A stretch of DNA of 64,000 nucleotides. It comes from Microbacterium soli. GTDB taxonomy: Bacteria; Actinomycetota; Actinomycetes; Actinomycetales; Microbacteriaceae. The notes beneath the pieces are model-generated. The model made no database searches. It saw nothing but the letters and a program-made list of their open reading frames with translations, and was not told the origin of the DNA. The stretch lies in contig NZ_BAABCP010000001.1 in the NCBI RefSeq assembly GCF_039539005.1, positions 434,001-498,000 of the forward strand, read 5' to 3'. Of this stretch, positions 44,145 to 51,211 are shown in pieces. A program made the translations under genes and the position numbers. Position 1 is the first letter of the stretch. Each line of letters starts with the position of its first letter.

Positions 44145-45173
44145 TCATCGTCCGGCCCGCTCCCGCAGGCTCTCCAGCACGGATGCGGCCTCCTGAGCGC
44201 CGTCGACGGTGACGACGAAGATCCTGCCCCGCTCATGGGTCACCTGCAGCGCCTCACCGGCGCGCAGTACGACTCCGCGGCGGCCGTCGGGGCCGAAGCG
44301 CCAGCCCCAGCCGCCGAACTCCGCCATCGGGGCGATGTCGACGACCTCGACCTTCGTGATCGCCTCGAGCGGGATGCGGGTGCTCGGCCAGCCCAGTACC
44401 GAACGGACCCGCAGCCCCGCGGCGTTCACTCGCACCCGGAACACGAGCATGGTGACGGTGAGGACGATCAGCAGGGCGCTGACGCCCAGCATGATCCAGC
44501 CTCCGGCCGCCTCCTCGGCGAAGACCGCGAAGGAGAGGAGCACGGTCAGCAGCACTGCGGCGGACAGCGCGATGACAGCACCGCGCGCCATCATCGCCGT
44601 GCCGAACCAGGCCGCCCGTTCGGTCGCGGCCAGCGGGATCCCCTCGACCGCCTCGCCCTCGCCCTCGCCGGCGCGGCGCTCGGGCGAGCGCGGCTGCAGG
44701 AACCAGCCCAGGACGGTGCCGACGACCAGCAGCCCCAGCGACAGCAGCATCCAGCCGCCGATGTCGGGGGCGTCGGCCGCGTCGGCGAGCCCGCGCTGCA
44801 CCCCCGCGGTCACGAGCCCCGCGCAGGAGGCGAGCAGACCGGAGCCCAGCCCGATCCCGCCCAGCAGACGGGACATCGGTCCCCACGCCTGCACCTGCGG
44901 CTTCGCGCCGCTCTGCGGAAGCCGGTGCCCGAAGACGCCGAGCAGCGCCATGAGCGCCACCATGCCTGCTCCCAGACCGAGGGGCAGCGCGATCGCCGCC
45001 CACTTCGGACCGAAGCCGTCGACGCCTCCGGTCCCCCAGTGCGTGGCGATGGGGTCGGGCAGCTCAGGGAGCCAGGTCGCGATGACGGCGGTGGAGACGA
45101 CGACGATCGCCAGGGGGAGGATCACCCCCACGACGAGGAACGCGTTGCGGGATCGGCGGACGTCATCCGTCAT
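44145..45173 (-). CDS. DUF1648 domain membrane protein
   Basis: A 342-residue membrane protein. The DUF1648 block LPELPDPIATHWGTGGVDGFGPKW (residues 35-58) lies after the first helix. There are then three further helical pairs and a C-terminal PH-like or strand-rich domain (EAITKVEVVDIAPMAEFGGWGWRFG; GRRGVVLRAGEALQVTHERGRIFVVTVDG). The group is often paired with YtrA-type GntR repressors in Gram-positives, as here; the start overlaps the gntR stop by 11 bases. It is probably part of an envelope-stress response module, inferred from context. Confidence 0.85.
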   Translation of the reverse strand: MTDDVRRSRNAFLVVGVILPLAIVVVSTAVIATWLPELPDPIATHWGTGGVDGFGPKWAAIALPLGLGAGMVALMALLGVFGHRLPQSGAKPQVQAWGPMSRLLGGIGLGSGLLASCAGLVTAGVQRGLADAADAPDIGGWMLLSLGLLVVGTVLGWFLQPRSPERRAGEGEGEAVEGIPLAATERAAWFGTAMMARGAVIALSAAVLLTVLLSFAVFAEEAAGGWIMLGVSALLIVLTVTMLVFRVRVNAAGLRVRSVLGWPSTRIPLEAITKVEVVDIAPMAEFGGWGWRFGPDGRRGVVLRAGEALQVTHERGRIFVVTVDGAQEAASVLESLRERAGR

Positions 45174-45519
45174 GCGAGGACTCCTTCAGGAGGGAGGCGA
45201 GGGTGGTCGGGGAGATGCCGAGCTCATCGGCACGGCGGACGAGGTCGGCGAGGTCGCCGGCGAGGTCGGCCAGGGGTGCCGCGGATGCGGCGATCACCGC
45301 GCCACGACCGCGTCGCAGATCGATCAGGCCCTCGTCGCGCAGCTGCTGATAGGCGCGCAGGACCGTGTGCACGTTGATGTCGACCGATGCGGCGACCTCG
45401 CGCGCCGAGGGCAGCCGGTCACCGGGCACGAGTCGGCCGGCGAGGACATCGGCGCGTACGGAGGCGGCCACCTGATCGAACAGCGCTGCAGGACTCTCGG
45501 GGTCGATTCGGATGAGCAT
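45163..45519 (-). CDS. GntR family regulator, YtrA subfamily
   Basis: A short (118 aa) GntR repressor with a winged helix only (ALFDQVAASVRADVLAGRLVPGDRLPSAREVAASVDINVHTVLRAYQQLRDEGLIDLRRGRGAVI) and a brief helical tail for dimerisation, as in YtrA. ATG 45519 has GGAGG 5 bases upstream, and this Shine-Dalgarno lies inside one arm of the 41-bp palindrome that should be its operator. It probably represses the downstream DUF1648 and CPBP genes. Confidence 0.92.
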   Translation of the reverse strand: MLIRIDPESPAALFDQVAASVRADVLAGRLVPGDRLPSAREVAASVDINVHTVLRAYQQLRDEGLIDLRRGRGAVIAASAAPLADLAGDLADLVRRADELGISPTTLASLLKESSHDG

Positions 45520-45521
45520 CT

Positions 45522-45562
45522 CACCTCCAGTTGTTATAGCTTAACTATAACAACTGGAGGTG
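45522..45562. promoter_or_regulatory. Large perfect palindrome: operator of the GntR operon
   Basis: Two 18-base arms (45522-45539 and 45545-45562) are perfectly complementary around CTTAA. The A+T-rich centre (GTTATAG/CTATAAC) gives the -10 TATAGT on the minus strand, and the outer part carries the CTGGAGG Shine-Dalgarno of gntR. The region is strikingly A+T-rich for this genome. Confidence 0.85.
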
Positions 45563-45607
45563 TCTGCGCAAGACGGAGCACGGTGATCCCGGGGCGCTTC
45601 CCTCGGC

Positions 45608-46153
45608 TCACTCCGGCGTCTCGGCGGGGATGCCGGTGTCGCGCACGAGATACAACCAGGGGAACGCCCGGCATCCGATCTCCCAGCCCTCCGCCCGCTC
45701 ACGGGCCAGCAGCCCGCGCCACAGCGTGCGGCGATGCTGCCACTGCGTGGGCGTGCGGACCATGCGGTGCGAGAACAGCTGCGCCTCCACGGTGTGCCAG
45801 CCCTGGCGGCCCGCGATCTCGAGCTCGGCCATCTCGTCGAAGGCGGTGACGGGGCCCAGCCACCGCTCTCCCGGCGTCTCGGCGGCCTCGGCGCGGCCGA
45901 AGCGCTGCTGCGCGGCCTGCCTGGTCATTCCCAGCTCCCCGCCGATCCGCGCCCAGCTGACGCCCATGGCGCGCGCGGAGGACACCGAGCGCTGCATGAG
46001 ACCCGACACCTCGCGCTCGGCTCTCGCGCTCGCGGAGATGAGGGCGAGGAACGCCTCACCGTCGGGCTGTGTCCCGGCATCCGTCGCCGACTCCGCTGCC
46101 AGTCCCGCGTCCGCGAGGATCGCGCGGGCGATCTCGTCGGCGAGGTCGGTCAC
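45608..46153 (-). CDS. HTH-containing probable regulator (181 aa)
   Basis: A 181-residue cytoplasmic protein. The centre has a sigma-4-like helix-turn-helix: ARAMGVSWARIGGELGMTRQAAQQRFG (about residues 60-86). The rest (residues 95-175) is tryptophan-rich with no named family, including GWHTVEAQLFSHRMVRTPTQWQHRR. GTG 46153 overlaps the stop of the 2-TM gene upstream (GTGA). Two equal 19-bp palindromes lie in the promoter of this pair and may be its binding sites. Confidence 0.7.
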   Translation of the reverse strand: MTDLADEIARAILADAGLAAESATDAGTQPDGEAFLALISASARAEREVSGLMQRSVSSARAMGVSWARIGGELGMTRQAAQQRFGRAEAAETPGERWLGPVTAFDEMAELEIAGRQGWHTVEAQLFSHRMVRTPTQWQHRRTLWRGLLARERAEGWEIGCRAFPWLYLVRDTGIPAETPE

Positions 46154-46398
46154 TGCGCGGCGTCCTGACTCGGGCGCCACATCCCGCGTGCGCCACGGCG
46201 CGTCCCGACCATCAGCCCCCAGGAGAAGGCGCCCGCCATCGCGAGCCCGATGCCGGCGCCGACGGCGAAGCCTCCGCCGAACCCTCGCCACCCCAGTTCG
46301 ATGGCGACGAGAAGGAGCGCGAGTCCCCCGACGATCCCCACGATGGCGCCGACGAGCATGGTGACGGTGGCGGTCTTCGATGCAGATGATGTGTTCAT
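46150..46398 (-). CDS. Small two-helix membrane protein (82 aa)
   Basis: An 82-residue membrane protein with two hydrophobic helices (TVTMLVGAIVGIVGGLALLLVAIEL and GFAVGAGIGLAMAGAFSWGLMV), a short loop and a basic, cytoplasmic C-terminus. Function is unknown. The promoter is well defined: TTGACA, 18 bases, TCAATT, then 6 bases to ATG 46398, so the mRNA is leaderless. It is coupled to the HTH gene that follows. Confidence 0.75.
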   Translation of the reverse strand: MNTSSASKTATVTMLVGAIVGIVGGLALLLVAIELGWRGFGGGFAVGAGIGLAMAGAFSWGLMVGTRRGARGMWRPSQDAAQ

Positions 46399-46399
46399 G

Positions 46400-46447
46400 G
46401 TGTCAATTGAACATTGACACGCTCACCCTGTCAAGTTCTTCTTGACA
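46400..46447. promoter_or_regulatory. Twin 19-bp palindromes over the promoter of the 2-TM/HTH operon
   Basis: Site 1 is TGTCAATTGAACATTGACA (46401-46419), extended by one more pair. Site 2 is TGTCAAGTTCTTCTTGACA (46429-46447). Both follow TGTCAA-N7-TTGACA, with centres 28 bp apart. On the minus strand site 2 contains the -35 (TTGACA) and site 1 contains the -10 (TCAATT), so a bound protein would shut the promoter. Confidence 0.8.
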
Positions 46448-46497
46448 TATGGCTGAGTCGTCACCGGATGTTCACCTGCCGGTGACAGCATGACCGA

Positions 46498-47730
46498 ATG
46501 CCCCTCGCCCGCCGCCTCACCCTGACGGACGCCGTCTCCATCGGTCTCGGATCCATGATCGGAGCCGGCGTGTTCGCCGTGTGGGCTCCCGCCCTGGGTG
46601 CCGCCGGGTCCGGGATCCTCCTCGCCCTCGCCCTCGCCGCGGTCGTCGCGTTCTGCAACGCCACCTCGTCCGCGCAGCTCGCGGCCGTGCATCCGGTGTC
46701 CGGCGGCACCTACTCCTATGCCCGGGCGGAGATCGGCCCCTGGGCGGGGTTCGCGGCCGGGTGGTGCTTCGTGATCGGCAAGGTCGCCAGCTGCGCGGCC
46801 ATGGCGATGACCTTCGCCGCCTACGCGGCGCCGGAGGGGTGGCGCGTCCCCGTCGCCGCCCTCGCCGTGGCCGCCCTCGCGGCCGTGAACTGCTTCGGCG
46901 TGACGCGGACGGCGCTGCTCACCCGCATCCTCGTCGTCGTCTCGCTGCTGGGTCTGGCCGTCGTCGTGGCAGCCGGCGTCTCCTCCGCCCCCGGGGCCTC
47001 CCCCGCTCCCCTGCCCGACGCCACCGTCTACGGGGTGCTGCAGGGGGCCGGGCTGCTGTTCTTCGCTTTCGCCGGATACGCGAGGATCGCGACGATGGGC
47101 GAGGAGGTCGCCGACCCCGCCCGCAGCATCCCGCGCGCGATCGTCCTCGCGCTCGGCGGCGCGATCGTGGTGTACGCGCTGGTCGGCCTGTCGGTCATGC
47201 TCGTGCTGGGATCGGATGCCACCGGCAGCGCGCACCCGGTCGCCGATGTCGTCGCCGCGGCCGGCTGGACCTGGGCGGGCCCGGTCGTGCGGATCGCCGC
47301 CGCCACCGCATCCCTGGGGGCGCTGCTCGCACTGCTGACGGGGATCGGACGCACCACCCTCGCGATGGCGCGCGAGGCGGATCTCCCCCGCTGGCTGTCG
47401 GCGGTCGACGCCCGTTGGCAGGTGCCCCGCCGCGCCGAGATCACGATCGGGGTCATCGTCATCGTCGTCGTGCTCATCGCCGATCTGCGCGGCGCGATCG
47501 GCTTCTCGTCGTTCGGCGTGCTGCTGTACTACCTGCTGGCCAACGCCTCCGCCTTCCGACAGGGCGCCGACGCGCGGCGGTTCCCGAAGACACTGCAGGT
47601 GCTCGGCGCACTGGGATGCCTCGTGCTGGTGAGCACGCTGCCACCCGTGGCCTCGCTCATCGGCTCGCTGGTCGTGCTGTGCGGCCTCGCGTACCGGATG
47701 CTGAGACTGCGCCTCACACGCACCCGCTGA
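46498..47730 (+). CDS. APC family amino-acid permease
   Basis: A transporter of 410 residues with about 12 helices. The APC hallmark SIGLGSMIGAGVF (residues 14-26) in helix 1 is the substrate-binding unwound segment, followed by SAQLAAVHPVSGGTYSYARAEIGPWAGFAAGW. FAGYARIATMGEEVADPARSIPRAI is the typical helix 6 to 7 block. The substrate is probably an amino acid or amine. ATG 46498 lies 6 bases after CAGCAT, a possible leaderless start. It is divergent from the 2-TM/HTH operon. Confidence 0.9.
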   Translation: MPLARRLTLTDAVSIGLGSMIGAGVFAVWAPALGAAGSGILLALALAAVVAFCNATSSAQLAAVHPVSGGTYSYARAEIGPWAGFAAGWCFVIGKVASCAAMAMTFAAYAAPEGWRVPVAALAVAALAAVNCFGVTRTALLTRILVVVSLLGLAVVVAAGVSSAPGASPAPLPDATVYGVLQGAGLLFFAFAGYARIATMGEEVADPARSIPRAIVLALGGAIVVYALVGLSVMLVLGSDATGSAHPVADVVAAAGWTWAGPVVRIAAATASLGALLALLTGIGRTTLAMAREADLPRWLSAVDARWQVPRRAEITIGVIVIVVVLIADLRGAIGFSSFGVLLYYLLANASAFRQGADARRFPKTLQVLGALGCLVLVSTLPPVASLIGSLVVLCGLAYRMLRLRLTRTR

Positions 47731-47758
47731 GGGTGCCCGCCGCGCTCCCGATCCGACG

Positions 47759-49051
47759 TCAGGACAGCGGCCGGACCTCGGTCGCTCCCGGAGCGTCGCC
47801 CGCGCGCACGGACGCGAAGCCCGTGTAACCGTCGGCCGCCGCCCGCTCCAGCAGCGCCTTGAGGTTCTTCGTGCGGCGCTCCAGGCGTACACGCACCGCA
47901 CCGCCGTCGCGCAGCAGCGTCGTCTTGTGCGCGACCAGCTCCGCCACCGGCACATCCGCGTCGTGCACGAGCACGACCGCCTGCGCGGCATCCGTCTGCT
48001 GAGCCGCCACGAGGTCGACGATGCGCTCGAAGCCGATCGAGAAGCCGACGGCCGGCACCTGCCGGCCGAGGAATCGGCCGATCATGCCGTCGTAGCGCCC
48101 GCCGCCACCGAGCGAATAGCTCACCGAGGGGTGCGCGAGCTCGAAGATCGTGCCGGTGTAGTAACCCATGCCGCGCACGAGGAACGGGTCGTACTGCAGC
48201 GGCGGCTCCCCGGCATCCGGACGTGCCGCGACCACGGCCTCGCCCAGACCCACCAGGTGCGCGACCAGCTCGTCGGGCGCGCCCTCGGGCAGCGCCGTGC
48301 GGATCTGCCGCTCGCCGTACGGATCGTGCTCCATGGTCTGCGGGCGCAGGAGGAAGGCGGCGAAGGCGTCCACGGCGGATGCGGTGGCCCCGCGCTCGCG
48401 CAGCTCGGCGGCCACGCCGTCCGGGCCGATCTTGTCGAGCTTGTCGATCGTGATGAGCACTCCGGGGCGCTCCTCGTCGGTGAAGCCGAAGGAGTCCAGC
48501 ATCCACTCCAGCGCACGGCGGTCGTTGACGCGCACGATCCCACCCGCAAGTCCCAGGGCGTCGATCGTGTCGAGGGAGGCGACGATCAGCTCGGCCTCCG
48601 CGCGGGAGGTGCCGTCGCCGATGATGTCGATGTCGCACTGCACGAACTGGCGGTAGCGGCCCTTCTGCGGGCGCTCGGCGCGCCAGACCGGACCGATCTG
48701 GATGGAGCGGAACACCGCGGGCAGCCGGCCGTGGTTGGTGGCGTAGAACCGGGCCAGCGGCACGGTCAGGTCGTAGCGCAGACCGAGGTCGCTGAGGACG
48801 GCGGGGTCCTCGGCGCCGGAGCGGATCGCCTCCGCGTCCAGCCCGCGGCGCAGGATGTTGAACGACAGCTTCTCGTTGTCGCCGCCGATCCCCGCATGCA
48901 GCCGGTCGTACTCCTCGACCACCGGGGTCTCGATCTCGTCGAAGCCGTGCGCGCGGTAGCGGTCGCGGATGACGGCGAGCACGCGCTCGCGACGGGCCTT
49001 GTCAGCGGGGAGGAAGTCGCGCATGCCGCGCGGCGGGTTCACGTTTGCCAC
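47759..49051 (-). CDS. hisS: Histidyl-tRNA synthetase
   Basis: Class II synthetase of 430 residues. Motif 1 region is PPRGMRDFLPADKARRE. Motif 2 region is IGPVWRAERPQKGRYRQFVQCDIDIIG. The histidine-specific blocks are LVRGMGYYTGTIFEL and SLGGGGRYDGMIG, with motif 3 GFSIGFERI. The C-terminal anticodon domain is at about residues 330-430. GTG 49051 is chosen at the conserved N-terminus; a GAAGAT hexamer 6 bases upstream may be a leaderless -10. Confidence 0.97.
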   Translation of the reverse strand: MANVNPPRGMRDFLPADKARRERVLAVIRDRYRAHGFDEIETPVVEEYDRLHAGIGGDNEKLSFNILRRGLDAEAIRSGAEDPAVLSDLGLRYDLTVPLARFYATNHGRLPAVFRSIQIGPVWRAERPQKGRYRQFVQCDIDIIGDGTSRAEAELIVASLDTIDALGLAGGIVRVNDRRALEWMLDSFGFTDEERPGVLITIDKLDKIGPDGVAAELRERGATASAVDAFAAFLLRPQTMEHDPYGERQIRTALPEGAPDELVAHLVGLGEAVVAARPDAGEPPLQYDPFLVRGMGYYTGTIFELAHPSVSYSLGGGGRYDGMIGRFLGRQVPAVGFSIGFERIVDLVAAQQTDAAQAVVLVHDADVPVAELVAHKTTLLRDGGAVRVRLERRTKNLKALLERAAADGYTGFASVRAGDAPGATEVRPLS

Positions 49052-49151
49052 CCGTCCATCTTCCCAGGTCGTCGCACCCGCCCTATCCCACACCGCGTCA
49101 TCCCCTCGCAGGGAAGCCGAACGCCGGTCCCCCGGGGGCGCTGGAGCAGAC

Positions 49152-49874
49152 TCAGGCTTCTCCCCGAGGGCGGCCGACCGCCTCAGCAGCGCGGTCCGCC
49201 GCCTCTGCGGCGCGCACCTCGGCCTCCAGCGCGCGCACTCGTTCGCGGAGAGCGCGCTCGGCATCCCACCCCCGCTCGCGAGCCCGTGCGACCAGGCGCA
49301 GCAGGGCGTCGCCGAGCTCCGCCTCGGAGGCCGGACCCGCACCGGTGGTGGTGTCGGGAGGCGGGGCGGGTGCCGTGGGGATCGTCGCCGCCCGCCCGAG
49401 CACCTTCTGTGCGCGCGCCAGCGCGGGCATCCCGCGCGGCACGCCGTCGAGCACGCTGCGCCGCTCCCTCTTCTCCGCGGCCTTGGCCGCGTTCCAGTGC
49501 ACGAGCACCTCTTCCGGGGTCGTGGCGACGGCCCCGGCGAAGACATGCGGATGCCGTCGCACCATCTTCTCGGCGAGCCCGCGCGCCACATCGTCGATGT
49601 CGAACGGGTCGTCGGGATCCTGCGCGGCGACGGCGGAATGGAACAGCACCTGCCACAGCAGGTCGCCGAGCTCTTCGCGCAGTCCCGCGCGATCCCCCGC
49701 TTCGACGGCGTCGATGACCTCGTGCGATTCCTCGATGAGGTACGGGACGAGGTCCCGGTGCGTGATCCGCTGCGACCAGACGCAGCGCTCCCGCACCTGC
49801 CGCATGGTCTCGGCCGCCGCGCGCAGCGGGTCGGTCACCTTCAGAGGATCGACGTCCTCCCGCGAACCCGTCAT
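49152..49874 (-). CDS. mazG: Nucleoside triphosphate pyrophosphohydrolase MazG
   Basis: Hydrolyses (d)NTPs to monophosphates and pyrophosphate. The protein has 240 residues. Metal-binding acids are in LIEESHEVIDAVEAGD and LREELGDLLWQVLFHS (EExxE...ExxD). The conserved ARGLAEKMVRRHPHVF and WNAAKAAEKRER complete the family pattern. An Ala/Pro linker and a short C-terminal repeat of the domain (AELGDALLRLVARAR) are degenerate. ATG 49874 has GAGGAGG at 5-6 bases, 12 bases after the nhaA stop. Confidence 0.94.
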   Translation of the reverse strand: MTGSREDVDPLKVTDPLRAAAETMRQVRERCVWSQRITHRDLVPYLIEESHEVIDAVEAGDRAGLREELGDLLWQVLFHSAVAAQDPDDPFDIDDVARGLAEKMVRRHPHVFAGAVATTPEEVLVHWNAAKAAEKRERRSVLDGVPRGMPALARAQKVLGRAATIPTAPAPPPDTTTGAGPASEAELGDALLRLVARARERGWDAERALRERVRALEAEVRAAEAADRAAEAVGRPRGEA

Positions 49875-49886
49875 GGGCCCTCCTCC

Positions 49887-51068
49887 TCAGCCGTGCGCCG
49901 CTGCCACCGCCCGGTGGTGCCGGGCGCGCAACGACACGATGATCCCGGACAGGATCAGGGCGATCAGCGAGCCGCCGAGCACGCCGAGGATCGCCTCGTC
50001 GCGGACGGCGGCGTCGCTCTCGAAGGCCAGACCCGCCAGCAGCAGCGACACCGTGAACCCGATCCCGCCCAGCACGCTCGCCGCGAGCAGATCGGGGAAC
50101 GCCAGGGCAGGGGCGGTCCCCCGTGGACGCAGCTGCAGGCTCAGCCACCCGAACAGCGTGATGCCGACGATCTTGCCCACCGGCAGTGCGATGAGGATGC
50201 CCCAGAACGCCGGGGAGAGGTCGCCCGCGGCGACCTGCGGGATCACGACGAATGCCGCCACGAAGGCGAAGATCGGCAGGATGACGCCGTTCACGGTGGG
50301 CTCCAGCGCGTGCCGGGTTCGCTCGGCGGGGACCGGCGACATGAACAGCCCCAGCAGCACTCCGGCGATGGTGGCATGGATGCCCGAGACCGCCATCAGC
50401 CCCCAGGCGATGATGCCGATCACGCCCATGAGCACGGCGAGTCCCGACGAGCCGGTTCTCGCCAGCACACGGCTCAGCACGGCGAAGACCGCGACGGCGA
50501 GCACGGCGAGCGCGAGCATCAGCCAGTCCACGTCGTGCGCGAACAGCACGGCGATGAAGACGATGCCGATGATGTCGTCCAGGATCGCGAGCGCCAGCAG
50601 GAACACCCGCACGGCGCTCGGCAGCCCCCGGCCGAACATGGCCAGCACGCCGAGGGCGAAGGCGATGTCGGTGGCCGTGGGGATCGGCCACCCGACCGTG
50701 GTCACCGCGGCGGTGGGGGATGCCGGTCCGGCGATGAGCAGGTAGATGAGGATCGGCACGAGCACGCCGCCGCCGGCGGCGATGGCCGGCTGCACGGCCT
50801 TGCGGAGCGAGTTCAGCTCGCCGTGGGTGAGCTCGTGGCGCAGCTCGATCGCGACCACGAGGAAGAAGATCGCCAGCAGCCCGTCGGCCACCCATTCCGA
50901 CACGGTCAGATCCAGGGCCGTGCCGGGGACGGCCATGCGGGCCTCCAGCACCTGCGCGATCGCGTCGTGCGTCGGCACGTTCGCCAGCAGCAGTCCGAGC
51001 GCCGCGGCCGCCAGCAGCAGCGCCGCAGGGAACTGCTGGCCGCGAAGAGGATTGGCCGTGATGCGCAT
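49887..51068 (-). CDS. nhaA: Na+/H+ antiporter NhaA
   Basis: A sodium/proton antiporter with about 12 helices and 393 residues. Family features are FFLVVAIELRHEL after helix 2, the ATDIAFALGVLAMFG block, and the paired aspartates LALAILDDIIGIVFIAV that bind Na+ or H+. It is shorter than some actinobacterial NhaA fusions with DsbA. ATG 51068 lies 7 bases after TACGAT, a leaderless pattern. It is divergent from ppc and co-directional with mazG. Confidence 0.94.
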   Translation of the reverse strand: MRITANPLRGQQFPAALLLAAAALGLLLANVPTHDAIAQVLEARMAVPGTALDLTVSEWVADGLLAIFFLVVAIELRHELTHGELNSLRKAVQPAIAAGGGVLVPILIYLLIAGPASPTAAVTTVGWPIPTATDIAFALGVLAMFGRGLPSAVRVFLLALAILDDIIGIVFIAVLFAHDVDWLMLALAVLAVAVFAVLSRVLARTGSSGLAVLMGVIGIIAWGLMAVSGIHATIAGVLLGLFMSPVPAERTRHALEPTVNGVILPIFAFVAAFVVIPQVAAGDLSPAFWGILIALPVGKIVGITLFGWLSLQLRPRGTAPALAFPDLLAASVLGGIGFTVSLLLAGLAFESDAAVRDEAILGVLGGSLIALILSGIIVSLRARHHRAVAAAHG

Positions 51069-51211
51069 TCCCCCCATCGTAGGCGGTCGGTCCCCGGCGT
51101 CGCGGACCTCCCCGCCCGGCACCGGCGGCGAGGCCGACCGCGGCGGTGCCGGCCGGCGGGACGGCGTCATCCGGTCGGAGTCGCGGCTCGCGGCCGGTTA
51201 CGCTCGGGATC

